From NCBI GenBank assembly GCA_018396535.1, contig JAGTQC010000004.1, positions 96,569 to 160,568 of the forward strand: 64,000 nt of DNA, in the 5' to 3' direction. Position 1 is the stretch's first letter. Each line of letters starts with the position of its first letter. Below are positions 44,824 to 54,300 of the stretch, one piece after another. The stretch comes from Candidatus Bathyarchaeota archaeon (GTDB lineage Archaea; Thermoproteota; CALKCG01; B24; DRYS01). A program made the position numbers and the translations under genes. The notes under the pieces were generated by a model. That model searched no databases. It was not told the origin of the DNA and was given only the letters and a program-made list of their open reading frames with translations.

Positions 44824-45390
44824 ATGATGATCGAGCTTCACCTAGGATTTAGACAGAAGCTTAAAGCAGTCTTTGAAAGCTCTCTCCATCAAGAGGTTAA
44901 GCTTATAGCGTTAGCAGATTTCCAAGGTATAGATATCGAGGGATTTAGGATACCAGGCTTCAAGAAGGATTCAGAGGTTAAGCTCCCATTATGGATCGCT
45001 ATAGAGCTTGTTAAAACTGGTATAGCTAAGTTTAAGGAAGGGGAGGAGCTGGATTTGAAAACGTTATCTAAGATACACTGGATCGAAGTTATACAACCTT
45101 CTAGAACTATATCACCTCTACCTGAAAACTTCTATCTCAAGCTGAAGCTGTATATGGATGAGCTTAAATCTAGGATAACTCGCGAAGCTGATAGGATAGA
45201 CGAGTATAAGAAGGTTTTAACGATGGCTGGGGATATAGTCTCTAGTAGGTTACGTAAGATAGTTGAGTTAACGCTTGCTAGACAGACTACGCAGATCCTA
45301 TCCAATCTAACGATAGAGGAGAGGATACTATACGATGGGGTTAGAGAGGTTTTAGAATCTTGGAGGAGCCTATACTGGGTGGGGAGCTAG
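44824..45390 (+). CDS. gins23: GINS complex subunit (Gins23-like)
   Basis: The product has 188 residues. The small B-type domain comes first ('IEGFRIPGFKKDSEVKLPLW'), then the helical A-type domain ('LPENFYLKLKLYMDELKSR'), the order of Psf2/Psf3-like Gins23. It abuts the MCM gene with no gap, the same pairing as in Sulfolobus. GINS joins MCM and Cdc45/RecJ-like protein in the replicative helicase. Confidence 0.85.
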   Translation: MMIELHLGFRQKLKAVFESSLHQEVKLIALADFQGIDIEGFRIPGFKKDSEVKLPLWIAIELVKTGIAKFKEGEELDLKTLSKIHWIEVIQPSRTISPLPENFYLKLKLYMDELKSRITREADRIDEYKKVLTMAGDIVSSRLRKIVELTLARQTTQILSNLTIEERILYDGVREVLESWRSLYWVGS

Positions 45391-47436
45391 ATGGAGAGGA
45401 CGTTTAACATAGCTGATAGATTCCAGGATTTCCTTAGAACATTCAGATCTGATGATGGCTCCTTCAAATATCGTGAACAACTCGTACAGATAGCTTCTCT
45501 AGGTCTTAAAAGTCTTAGAGTTAGCTTCATAGATCTAAGGATATACGATGAGGAATTAGCAGTATATGTGCAGAGGTATCCTAGTAAAGCTTTATCAGAT
45601 CTAGAGAAGGCTGCTTTCGATCAGCTTAAGATAGAAGCGAGAGATTATGCTGAGAGGGTTGGTAGGATTAACGTAAGATTCAAAGATTTAATGGAGACGA
45701 TACCCCTTAGGAAGATCTGCGTAGATCATCTAGGACAGCTAGTACAGTTTGAAGGTATCATCGTCCGTGCGACTGCTGTATACCCACTCCTAACTAGAGC
45801 TACCTTCGTATGTAGGGTTTGCGGCCATACCTCTGAACCTATACCTCAGGAGGAGAGTATGGCTATAGTATCACCTTCTATATGCCCGAATTGTAAGAAG
45901 AATAGCTGGAAGCTACTCGAAGATAGGTCTGAGTTCATAAACTATCAAGAGCTTAGAGTTCAGGAGAGACCTGAGGATCTACCTCCAGGTCAGATACCTA
46001 GGTGGATAGATATAGTAGCTACAGATGATCTAGTCGATGCAGCTAGACCTGGGGATAGCGTCGTAGTTACAGGAATAGTTAAAGCTAAGCCTCAAGCATT
46101 ACCTGGTAAGGGTAAGCTTCGTATATTCAATCTGGTAATCGAAGCTAACAATATAGAGGTTAAGGGTAAGGAGCCTGAGCAGGTGGAGATAACTATAGAG
46201 GAGGAGGAGAGGATTAGGAGGATGGCTTCAGATCCGAATATATACGAGAGGCTTAAAGCATCCATAGCTCCAGCTATATACGGGTATGAAGATGTTAAGG
46301 AAGCTATAGTATACCTGCTATTCGGTGGCGTCCCGATAATAGTAGGTGGGAATCAGATTAGAGGCGATGTGAATATACTCATCATAGGGGATCCAGGTAC
46401 TGGGAAGAGTCAGCTTCTACAGTATGTTCATAGAGTTGCTCCTAGAGGTTTATACACACATGGGAGGGGTACTACCGCTGCTGGGTTAACGGCTGCTGTA
46501 GTACGGGATAGGGGTGGAGCTATGGCTCTGGAAGCAGGGGCTCTAGTATTATCCGATAGAGGTGTATGCGCTATAGATGAGATAGATAAGATGAGACCTG
46601 AGGATAGGGTTGCTATGCATGAAGCTATGGAACAGCAGACGGTTTCTATAGCTAAGGGCGGCATCGTCGCTACGCTTAACGCTCGTACATCTATAATAGC
46701 TGCTGCAAACCCAGCTTTCGGTAGATATGATCCGCTTAGAACTGTCGCGGATAATATAAACCTACCAGTATCCATACTATCTAGATTCGATCTAATCTTC
46801 GTATTGAGAGATAAGCCTGATAAATCTCTAGATACACGTATCGCTGAGCATGTACTGATGCTTCATACTACGCGAGAGCTCCCTGTAGCTCCACCGATAG
46901 AACCAGAGTTTCTCAGGAAGTATATAGCTTACGCTAAGAGGATTAACCCTAAGCTTTCGAAGGAGGCTATGGAGAGGATTAAAGACTTCTATCTGAGGAT
47001 GAGAGCTCTATCCGAAAGCTCAGGTTCGCCTATAGCTATAACTGTTAGACAGCTTGAATCTATCATAAGGCTAGCCGAGGCTAGGGCTAGAGCTGCTCTA
47101 AGAGATACCGTAACCGTAGAGGATGCTGAAGCAGCTATAAGGCTTATGGAGGTGACGTTAGAGCAGGTAGGCTTCGATATAGCTTCAGGTAAGATAGATA
47201 TAGATATAATAATGACTGGGAAACCGAAAAGTATGAGAGATAAGCTTCAGCTGATTTTATCCGTAGTATCTAAGCTAGAGAAGGAGGGTGGTGCAGCTAG
47301 TAGGGATGATCTAGTTAAAATACTAGAGGAGGAATACGGTATGGATAAAACCGAATCTGTCAAACTTATAAATCAGATGCTTAAAGAAGGGACTCTATAT
47401 GAGCATAGACCCGGCTTCCTAAAGAAGACTATGTAG
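45391..47436 (+). CDS. mcm: Replicative minichromosome maintenance helicase
   Basis: The product has 681 residues. The N-terminal part has a zinc site of two Cys-x2-Cys pairs ('CRVCGH' and 'CPNCKK'). The AAA+ part has Walker A 'GDPGTGKSQLLQ', Walker B 'CAIDEIDKM', and the arginine finger 'LSRFDLIF'. A C-terminal winged helix ends the protein. It starts directly at the GINS stop, so both are one transcript. Confidence 0.97.
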   Translation: MERTFNIADRFQDFLRTFRSDDGSFKYREQLVQIASLGLKSLRVSFIDLRIYDEELAVYVQRYPSKALSDLEKAAFDQLKIEARDYAERVGRINVRFKDLMETIPLRKICVDHLGQLVQFEGIIVRATAVYPLLTRATFVCRVCGHTSEPIPQEESMAIVSPSICPNCKKNSWKLLEDRSEFINYQELRVQERPEDLPPGQIPRWIDIVATDDLVDAARPGDSVVVTGIVKAKPQALPGKGKLRIFNLVIEANNIEVKGKEPEQVEITIEEEERIRRMASDPNIYERLKASIAPAIYGYEDVKEAIVYLLFGGVPIIVGGNQIRGDVNILIIGDPGTGKSQLLQYVHRVAPRGLYTHGRGTTAAGLTAAVVRDRGGAMALEAGALVLSDRGVCAIDEIDKMRPEDRVAMHEAMEQQTVSIAKGGIVATLNARTSIIAAANPAFGRYDPLRTVADNINLPVSILSRFDLIFVLRDKPDKSLDTRIAEHVLMLHTTRELPVAPPIEPEFLRKYIAYAKRINPKLSKEAMERIKDFYLRMRALSESSGSPIAITVRQLESIIRLAEARARAALRDTVTVEDAEAAIRLMEVTLEQVGFDIASGKIDIDIIMTGKPKSMRDKLQLILSVVSKLEKEGGAASRDDLVKILEEEYGMDKTESVKLINQMLKEGTLYEHRPGFLKKTM

Positions 47437-47466
47437 CTCCACCATGTAGCATGGTGGTTTAAATCT

Positions 47467-49629
47467 ATGCGTATAAGAGATCTACCGATACCTAAGGATG
47501 TATCGAGTATAATCGAGTGGAAGGGTATCGATACCCTATACCCACCTCAAAGGGATGCTCTAACTAGGAGTGATGTATTGAAGGGTAGAAACCTACTTCT
47601 CGCCACCCCTACAGCTAGCGGTAAAACCCTAGTAGCCGAGATATGCGGGTTAAAGCATGTATACGAAGGTAAGGGTAAAATCCTATATTTAACGCCTCTT
47701 AGAGCTCTAGCTTTCGAAAAGTATCGTGAGTTTAAGATAGATGAAGAGCTTGCATCCAAGCTGGGTTGGAGGTTAAAGGTTGCTTTAACCGTAGGCGATT
47801 ATGATAGTGAGGATAGATGGCTCTCGAATTATGATTGGATAGTTACAACTAACGAGAAATGCGATTCTCTAATCAGGCATAAAGCTCCATGGCTTAAGGA
47901 TGTATCTCTACTAGTAGTAGATGAGATACACTACATAAACGATCCAGATAGAGGCCCAACTCTCGAAGTTCTCCTAACTAAGATTCGCTACTATAAGCCT
48001 AATACTCAGATACTAGCTTTAAGCGCTACGGTGAGGAATGTAGAAGAGATAGCTAGATGGCTTGATGCAGATTATGTTGTATCTAACTGGAGGCCTGTTA
48101 AACTTACCGAGGGCGTGGTTTACGGTGGACAGGTTATATACTCAGACGGCTGTAGGAGTATGTTAAGTAATAGGTTTAATGATCCTATCCTAGATGTAGC
48201 TGTAGATACAATAAGGAATGGAGGCCAAATCCTAGTCTTCACGAATACTAGGAAGAATGCTGTATCTACGGCTAGAAAGCTATCTGGGATCGTATACGAA
48301 TTACTAACTAGTGAGGAGAGGGTTAAGCTTAGGTCTATATCTAAGATGATCCTGGAGACGGGTGAAACTAGACTCCCCAACTCTGACATACTATCAGAGC
48401 TTATACGTAGAGGCACAGCTTTCCACCATGCTGGGCTACATAATGATCATAGAAGTATAGTAGAAGACTATTTCCGCAGTGGCTTGATTAAAGCCTTAGC
48501 AGCTACACCCACCCTAGCTGCGGGTGTAAACCTTCCAGCTAGAGTTGTCGTAATCTCAAGCTACTATAGGTTTGAACCAGATACAGGTTATAACGAGATA
48601 TCTGTTATGGAGTATAAACAGATGGCTGGGAGAGCTGGTAGACCTAGATACGATAAGGAAGGGCTTGCTCTACTTATAGCTAAGGATGAAGATGAGGTCG
48701 AATATCTTATGGATAGATATATCCTCGCTGAAGCTGAGATATTGAGATCTAAGCTTAGATCGGAGAATGTATTGAGGAGCCATATCCTTGGGGTTATAGC
48801 TTCAGAAGAATCTATGAGTATGAGTATGCTTCTAAGATTCTTTAGTAGATCCCTATTTGCAAAACAGAATTCCTTCGATACGTTCAAGCAGACTATCGAT
48901 AGAATTCTCGATTTCCTATCGAAGCATAGGATGGTCGAGTTTGATGGAAGCAATGTATACGCTACTAAGCTGGGTAAAAGGGTATCTGAACTATACATAG
49001 ATCCACTCTCAGCTGTTATACTCGAAAAGAGTCTCCGTATAGTAGGTGAACCTACAATCTTCACTCTACTCTATACCATAGCTTCGATGCCTGATCTCGA
49101 ACCTAAACTATATCCTTCTAGAGCTGAGGTATCGAAACTCGAGCAGATACTAGATAGCAAGTATATGGAGCTACCCTTGGATAGCGAATGGTATACGAGC
49201 GTAGGCTATATAGAGGCCCTAGCTTATCTAAAGACCGCTTTAACTCTTGAAGCTTGGATAGAGGAGGAGGGTGAGGAGAGGATATATGAGTTATTTAACG
49301 TAGAGCCTGGCGATCTCTTTAGATTAACATCGACTGCTTCTTGGCTTCTATACGCTTCCTCAGAGTTAAGCCCGCTTATAGGTTATAGCAATCTAAGTAG
49401 CGTGTTAAAACTGCTTAAGGATAGAATGGAGGCCGGTGTTAAACCTGAGCTATTACCTTTAGTGAAGTTAGAGGGTGTAGGTAGGGTTAGAGCTAGGAAT
49501 CTCTATAAAGCTGGGTTTAAGGATCTAGAATCTTTACGTAACGCGAAGGTGGAGGATTTGGTGAAGATCCCGTCGATAGGTATAGCTATAGCGAATAGGA
49601 TAATAGAGCAGGTTAAGGGTATAGTGTAA
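47467..49629 (+). CDS. hel308: Hel308/Hjm superfamily 2 DNA helicase
   Basis: The product has 720 residues. Motif I is 'ATPTASGKTLVAE', motif II 'VVDEIHYI', motif IV-VI region has 'HHAGLHNDHR', 'AATPTLAAGVNLPARVVVIS' and 'QMAGRAGRPRYD'. The C-terminal helix-hairpin-helix domain ('LEGVGRVRARNLYKAGFKD', 'IPSIGIAIANRI') is intact. It unwinds forked DNA during replication-linked repair. It follows mcm by 30 bases. Confidence 0.95.
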   Translation: MRIRDLPIPKDVSSIIEWKGIDTLYPPQRDALTRSDVLKGRNLLLATPTASGKTLVAEICGLKHVYEGKGKILYLTPLRALAFEKYREFKIDEELASKLGWRLKVALTVGDYDSEDRWLSNYDWIVTTNEKCDSLIRHKAPWLKDVSLLVVDEIHYINDPDRGPTLEVLLTKIRYYKPNTQILALSATVRNVEEIARWLDADYVVSNWRPVKLTEGVVYGGQVIYSDGCRSMLSNRFNDPILDVAVDTIRNGGQILVFTNTRKNAVSTARKLSGIVYELLTSEERVKLRSISKMILETGETRLPNSDILSELIRRGTAFHHAGLHNDHRSIVEDYFRSGLIKALAATPTLAAGVNLPARVVVISSYYRFEPDTGYNEISVMEYKQMAGRAGRPRYDKEGLALLIAKDEDEVEYLMDRYILAEAEILRSKLRSENVLRSHILGVIASEESMSMSMLLRFFSRSLFAKQNSFDTFKQTIDRILDFLSKHRMVEFDGSNVYATKLGKRVSELYIDPLSAVILEKSLRIVGEPTIFTLLYTIASMPDLEPKLYPSRAEVSKLEQILDSKYMELPLDSEWYTSVGYIEALAYLKTALTLEAWIEEEGEERIYELFNVEPGDLFRLTSTASWLLYASSELSPLIGYSNLSSVLKLLKDRMEAGVKPELLPLVKLEGVGRVRARNLYKAGFKDLESLRNAKVEDLVKIPSIGIAIANRIIEQVKGIV

Positions 49630-49633
49630 GCCT

Positions 49634-49846
49634 CTACTCTTCCCCTCCTCCCTCCACCTCCTCCTCGTATACCTCTTCTACGGTCTCCGTTTTCATAAAC
49701 CTTTTAGCATACGATGTTAGATAGCCTGCTATACTATTTCTAAGGAACTTAGATTCTATACCTAGAACCTTAGCTACCAGTTCCTTATTCTTATCGAACT
49801 CTACTGATACTTGATCACCATATTTCTCGAATATCAGCTTCGCCAT
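49634..49846 (-). CDS. rps17e: Small-subunit ribosomal protein eS17, probably starting upstream at a non-standard codon
   Basis: The ATG-started product has 70 residues and matches eS17 in 'SVEFDKNKELVAKVLGIESK' and 'LRNSIAGYLTSYAKR'. The conserved N-terminus, Gly-x-Ile-Arg-Pro-x-x-Val-Lys-Arg, lies just upstream in the same frame (49847-49876), and the frame is closed by a TGA at 49888-49890. Only ATA (49879) and ATC (49882) are placed to start it, with a GGGGTG sequence close by. From ATA the protein would have 81 residues. The alternative is that the short form is real. Confidence 0.85.
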   Translation of the reverse strand: MAKLIFEKYGDQVSVEFDKNKELVAKVLGIESKFLRNSIAGYLTSYAKRFMKTETVEEVYEEEVEGGGEE

Positions 49847-49984
49847 CCTCTTTACGAGAGCAGGTCTTATATTGCCTATGATACTTCACCCCTTTCTATC
49901 ATCTGATCTATCTAGCTTAAAACTACGAAATTCCATTTAGCTTAATTTAAATCTTTAGCTCCAATCATAGCGGCCTATACCTCG

Positions 49985-50728
49985 GTGGTGTATGATAACT
50001 TTAAGCTTAGTATCTATAGTATTAACTGTTTGAGTCTGGGTATGACTCTATCAGCTAAGATATTCAAGTTAGTTGAGAGTATACCTATGGATGTCATAGC
50101 TAGGAAACTTAGAGAGTATAGGGAGGAGAAGATGTATGAGAAGATGGATACGAAACTTGATCTAGTAGTAGAGGTTAAGGATGTAGCCGCTTCTAGTGAT
50201 AGAATTAGAGCAGTCTTCTGTTTCGATAAACCGTTTTTCATAAAGCAGAGGGGTAGACTTACACCTGTAGTAAAAACCTATGAGAGTACCATTGTCTTCA
50301 GGCGTCTCTCAGAATCGATTATACTGATCGTATTAGAGAAGAAGCATAGAGCTAATATGATAGCTAACAAGCTGAGTGAGGTATTATTCATAAAGCGTGG
50401 CTTTATAACCGAGGCTAATATACCAGCTGATAATATGAGAAAGTTCCATGAGGAGAACCCTGAGGCTACGAAAGTTATATTCTTCGATGAAGTAGGTTTA
50501 CCCGGTATAGATAAGCTTTCACTTTATGGAGATAGCCTAAAGGATACAGATCTATATGCAGAGTATTCGAAACGTGGGAATATCTGGTATATCGTAACTA
50601 CATCTAGGAGTTACGGGATAACCGTAGGTATAGCACGGAATGGTATAGTAGTCGCATTCGGAAATGTAGGCGAGGGGGATTTCATAAGATTCATAGAGGA
50701 TGAGGTCCTACCCCTTATCCACGGATAG
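49985..50728 (+). CDS. Conserved hypothetical protein
   Basis: From GTG 49985 the product has 247 residues; ATG 50042 gives 228. The centre is alternating strands and helices ('TPVVKTYESTIVFRRLSESI', 'KVIFFDEVGLPGI'), and the C-terminus 'SYGITVGIARNGIVVAFGNV' looks like a beta-rich core. No membrane segment or catalytic motif is clear. It is divergent from eS17. I do not recognise the family. Confidence 0.6.
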   Translation: MVYDNFKLSIYSINCLSLGMTLSAKIFKLVESIPMDVIARKLREYREEKMYEKMDTKLDLVVEVKDVAASSDRIRAVFCFDKPFFIKQRGRLTPVVKTYESTIVFRRLSESIILIVLEKKHRANMIANKLSEVLFIKRGFITEANIPADNMRKFHEENPEATKVIFFDEVGLPGIDKLSLYGDSLKDTDLYAEYSKRGNIWYIVTTSRSYGITVGIARNGIVVAFGNVGEGDFIRFIEDEVLPLIHG

Positions 50729-50796
50729 CTCTGAGAGAATATTAATTAGATACTGGCTTAGTAGGCTAACTATACTTAAAGCGGAGGAGGCTAGAG

Positions 50797-51198
50797 TTGG
50801 CTAGGAGGCTTGCTGTACTAGATGCCGAGCGTTGTGTAGGTTGTCAGATGTGTATGTTTGCTTGCAGCCGTAGATTCTCGCTTGGAGGATATGGTAGATC
50901 TGCTATTCATGTTAGAAGCGTGGGCGGTGTCGAGAAAGGCTTCACGGTGATAGTTTGTAGAGCATGTATAGATCCGCTATGCGCTAAAGTATGTCCTACG
51001 AATGCTTTGAGGAGGAGGGTTGGTGGGGGTGTACTTCTAGATCCATCTAAGTGTATAGGCTGTGGTAGGTGTGTTGATGCATGTACTATAGGAGCTGTAT
51101 TCTGGGATGAAGAGAAGAATAAACCGGTTATATGCGTCCACTGCGGATACTGTGTTAGATACTGCCCCTATAACGTCATAGGGTTGGAGGAGGTGTGA
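50797..51198 (+). CDS. Polyferredoxin-type electron transfer subunit for the downstream AOR
   Basis: The product has 133 residues from TTG 50797, preceded by GGAGGAGG. Several [4Fe-4S] motifs are visible: 'CVGCQMCMFAC', 'CRACIDPLCAKVCP', 'CIGCGRCVDAC' and 'CVHCGYCVRYCP', enough for four clusters of the HycB/DmsB-like arrangement. It overlaps the AOR gene by 4 bases (GTGA), so the two are translationally coupled and likely form one complex. Confidence 0.92.
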   Translation: MARRLAVLDAERCVGCQMCMFACSRRFSLGGYGRSAIHVRSVGGVEKGFTVIVCRACIDPLCAKVCPTNALRRRVGGGVLLDPSKCIGCGRCVDACTIGAVFWDEEKNKPVICVHCGYCVRYCPYNVIGLEEV

Positions 51199-52949
51199 GT
51201 CTCTTGTGGAATGTATTGTATATAGATCTATCTAGGAGAGACTTCTGGGTTGAGGATAGGGGTGATCTATTCGATAGATGGCTCGGGGGTATCGGGGTAG
51301 CTATACAACTATTTAAAGAGGAGGTTAAGCCTGATGCAGATCCTTTAGGTCCTGATAACGTTATCGTATTTGCTATAGGCCCGTTGACATGTCTATACCC
51401 TATGGCTTCTAAGACTGTGGCCGTATTCAAATCACCTCTAACTGGTAATCTAGGTGAGAGTCATGCTGGTGGTAGGAGTGCTGTAGCTATACGTATGGCT
51501 GGGTACGGTGCGATAGTCGTTAAGGGTGCGAGCGATATCCCAGTATACTTGACTATAGGTGATGGGACGGTTAGGTTTAGAGACGCATCTGTATTATGGG
51601 GTGTACGTAGTACTATAACGGTCGGACGTATACTTAGGGAGAGGGAGGGTAAGAGAGGGTTAAGGACTATAATGCGTATAGGTAGAGCTGGAGAGAATCT
51701 TGTTAGATATGCTTGTGTAATAACCGAGACTTATAGACACTTCGGTAGGTTGGGGCTGGGGGCTGTCTTCGGTTCTAAGAAGCTTAAAGCTATAGTAGTA
51801 TATGGCAGGGAGTCTATACCTGTTAAAAATCCTGTCTTCTATCGTAGGGTATACGATGATATATACGATCTCGCTGTTAAAAGCGAACTTATGAAGAAAT
51901 ACCATGATATCGGTACATCTATGAACGTTAATATGCTTAACACTATTAAAGGCTTACCTACTATGAATCTTAGGAGCTCATACTTCGATAAAGCTGAGTT
52001 TATAAGCGGGGAGTATCTAGCTGAGACTAGGCTCGGTCGTAGAATTGCATGTAGTCACTGCCCCATAGCCTGTATACACTTAGCAGCTTTAAGAGAACCA
52101 TATAAGGGCGAGCCATACTTCTATAAGACTACATACGTCTCATACGATTATGAGCCTATCTATGCTCTAGGATCTATGCTCGGTATAAGCGATACTGATG
52201 GTTTGTTAAGACTCTTAGATACAGTTGAGATATACGGTCTCGATGCTATGAGTACTGGTGTAGTATTAGCATGGGCTACTGAAGCATACGAGAAGGGTTT
52301 AGTAACGATTAAGGATACGCTCATAGAACTTAGATGGGGCTATGTGGAGGGCTACTTGCAAGCTATAAGATACATAGTAGATCAGGTTAACCAGTTCTAT
52401 AGAGATCTAAGCTTAGGTGTGGATCATGCATCTAGAATCTATGGTGGGGTAGATTACGCTCTAGCCTTCGGTGGGAATGAGATGCCAGGCTACTCTACAG
52501 GCTATGGAGCATACCTAACATATCTTACTGGTGGGAGACATAGCCATTTAGATTCAGCTGGTTATAGCCTAGATGAGAAGCTTCTAGGTAAGCAGTATCC
52601 GCCTCCAGAGCAGCTTATAGATATGCTATTAGCTGAGGAGACTTGGAGACAGATACTATCCAGTCTAGTCATATGTTTCTTCGCTAGAGGTATATATACA
52701 GTTGATAAGGTTATCGAAGCTTTGAAAGCTCTAGGTGTAGATTATTCTAGAGAATCTCTGACGGATCTAGGCTTCGATATATACAAGGAGAAGTATAGAG
52801 TTAAGATGGGTCTAGGCTTCGATCTAGACTCCCTTAGGATACCTAGAAGGATCTTCGAAACCGAATCCTGCAGTAGGATGCTAGATGAAAGTTACATTAA
52901 TGCTGCGCTAGAATACTTTAAAGCAAAGATTAGAGGTATGTTATCCTAG
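51195..52949 (+). CDS. Aldehyde ferredoxin oxidoreductase family tungstoenzyme (with ferredoxin partner)
   Basis: The product has 584 residues from GTG 51195. 'RWLGGIGVAIQLFKEEV', 'DNVIVFAIGPLTCLYPMASK', 'GESHAGGRSAVAIRMAGYGA' and 'RLGLGAVFGSKKLKAIVV' define the AOR family. The cluster Cys are normal here (ACSHCPIAC), and the distal Cys is in 'SSLVICFFARG', although the Asp usual just before it is missing. Coupling to a four-cluster protein resembles WOR5-like and benzoyl-CoA reductase-like two-subunit AORs. The substrate is unknown. Confidence 0.9.
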   Translation: MSLLWNVLYIDLSRRDFWVEDRGDLFDRWLGGIGVAIQLFKEEVKPDADPLGPDNVIVFAIGPLTCLYPMASKTVAVFKSPLTGNLGESHAGGRSAVAIRMAGYGAIVVKGASDIPVYLTIGDGTVRFRDASVLWGVRSTITVGRILREREGKRGLRTIMRIGRAGENLVRYACVITETYRHFGRLGLGAVFGSKKLKAIVVYGRESIPVKNPVFYRRVYDDIYDLAVKSELMKKYHDIGTSMNVNMLNTIKGLPTMNLRSSYFDKAEFISGEYLAETRLGRRIACSHCPIACIHLAALREPYKGEPYFYKTTYVSYDYEPIYALGSMLGISDTDGLLRLLDTVEIYGLDAMSTGVVLAWATEAYEKGLVTIKDTLIELRWGYVEGYLQAIRYIVDQVNQFYRDLSLGVDHASRIYGGVDYALAFGGNEMPGYSTGYGAYLTYLTGGRHSHLDSAGYSLDEKLLGKQYPPPEQLIDMLLAEETWRQILSSLVICFFARGIYTVDKVIEALKALGVDYSRESLTDLGFDIYKEKYRVKMGLGFDLDSLRIPRRIFETESCSRMLDESYINAALEYFKAKIRGMLS

Positions 52950-52971
52950 AGCATCCACACATTTTATTTTA

Positions 52972-52981
52972 TGATTCGGTA
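52972..52981 (+). promoter_or_regulatory. TATA-like box before mevalonate-branch operon
   Basis: TTTTATTTTA lies 27-36 bases before TTG 53008 and just after the AOR stop. The T-rich run could also end the AOR transcript. Confidence 0.4.
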
Positions 52982-53007
52982 AACATATACGTATAGGTAG
53001 GATCGAT

Positions 53008-54273
53008 TTGAACGGTTTAAGATCGCTACTAGAGGAAATAGAGGTAGAGAAGATTAGCGAACCCGTATCCACGGAGCTTGGTATAGTTAGCTATCTTAGA
53101 CGTTGTAAAGGTCCAGTATTATTCGAGAATATTAAAGGTTATCCTGGGTACAGGGGTATAGGTAATTTATGCTATTCTAGGGAAATAATAGCTAAAGCTT
53201 TAAGAGTAGATGTAGATAAGCTAATCGAGGAGTTAGCTTCTGCTCTCGATAAACCCCTTAGATACGATTATACAGATAGCGCCCCATTCCTAGATAATTG
53301 TGAAGGTAATCCTGATCTCAAGGAGATCTTACCGTTAGCAGTATTCCATGAGAAGCATAAACGATACTATACTACTGGTACGATAGTGTTAGCTAGAGAA
53401 CCGCCTAATGGTAGGATTAACGCTAGCTTCCATAGATTGATGTGGATTGGTGGAAATAGATTCGCTATAAGGATCGTACCCAGAGATCTATATAGGTTCT
53501 ATACCTGGAATAGGGATCATGGTATGGATACCAAGGTTGTGATAGTATGTGGTGTACATCCAGCTATATGTCTAGCTGCAGCTACATCCTACCCAGATTT
53601 GAATGAATTAGAGTATGCCCGTGTATTCTATGATTTCAAATGTATAAAGATCGATGGTATAGATGTACCTGCTGATGCAGAATTCGTTATGGTTGGATAT
53701 ATACTTCACGATGAGGAGTGGGAGGAAGGCCCGTTCATAGATATAACCGGTACATGGGATAAGGTTAGGATGCAGCCTATATTAGAAGTGGATCGCGTAT
53801 ACTGGCGTAATGATCCTATATGGCATTTTATACTACCTGGAGGGGTTGAACATAGACTCCTCATGGGGCTTCCCCAAGAACCTCGGATATATAGAATAGT
53901 TAAGAATACTGTACCTACTATCAGAAGCGTATATCTCACCCCTGGAGGTTGCTCATGGCTTCACGCCGTTATATCTATAGATAAGAGGAGTGAGGGTGAA
54001 GGCGTTAACGCTGGTTTAGCGGCTTTAGCAGCTCATCCGAGTTTAAAACTGGTTATAGTAGTCGATTTAGATATAAATATCTATAATCCTGAAGAGGTTG
54101 AATGGGCTTTAGCTACTAGGCTTCAACCAGATAAGGGTGTACATATCATAAGGGGTGCTCATGGGTCGTCACTAGATCCATCTACAGGTAAGACTGGATT
54201 AACTTCTAAATGGATTATAGATGCTACCCTACCTGTAGACGCTAATAGAGAGGATTATAGGAGAGAATGGTAG
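53008..54273 (+). CDS. UbiD-family decarboxylase, probable anhydromevalonate phosphate decarboxylase
   Basis: The product has 421 residues from TTG 53008. Family blocks are 'GPVLFENIKGYPGYRGIGNL', 'NASFHRLMWIGGNRFAIRIV', 'GVHPAICLAAATSYPD', 'AEFVMVGYILHDEEWEEGPF' and 'VVVDLDINIYNPEEVEWALA'. UbiD enzymes use prenylated FMN. Its partners directly downstream are both phosphomevalonate dehydratase subunits, exactly the set of the archaeal mevalonate pathway first shown in Aeropyrum. It would convert trans-anhydromevalonate 5-phosphate to isopentenyl phosphate. UbiX is not in the window. Confidence 0.88.
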   Translation: MNGLRSLLEEIEVEKISEPVSTELGIVSYLRRCKGPVLFENIKGYPGYRGIGNLCYSREIIAKALRVDVDKLIEELASALDKPLRYDYTDSAPFLDNCEGNPDLKEILPLAVFHEKHKRYYTTGTIVLAREPPNGRINASFHRLMWIGGNRFAIRIVPRDLYRFYTWNRDHGMDTKVVIVCGVHPAICLAAATSYPDLNELEYARVFYDFKCIKIDGIDVPADAEFVMVGYILHDEEWEEGPFIDITGTWDKVRMQPILEVDRVYWRNDPIWHFILPGGVEHRLLMGLPQEPRIYRIVKNTVPTIRSVYLTPGGCSWLHAVISIDKRSEGEGVNAGLAALAAHPSLKLVIVVDLDINIYNPEEVEWALATRLQPDKGVHIIRGAHGSSLDPSTGKTGLTSKWIIDATLPVDANREDYRREW

Positions 54274-54300
54274 ACTAGATTACCAGGTTTATCGTTTAGG

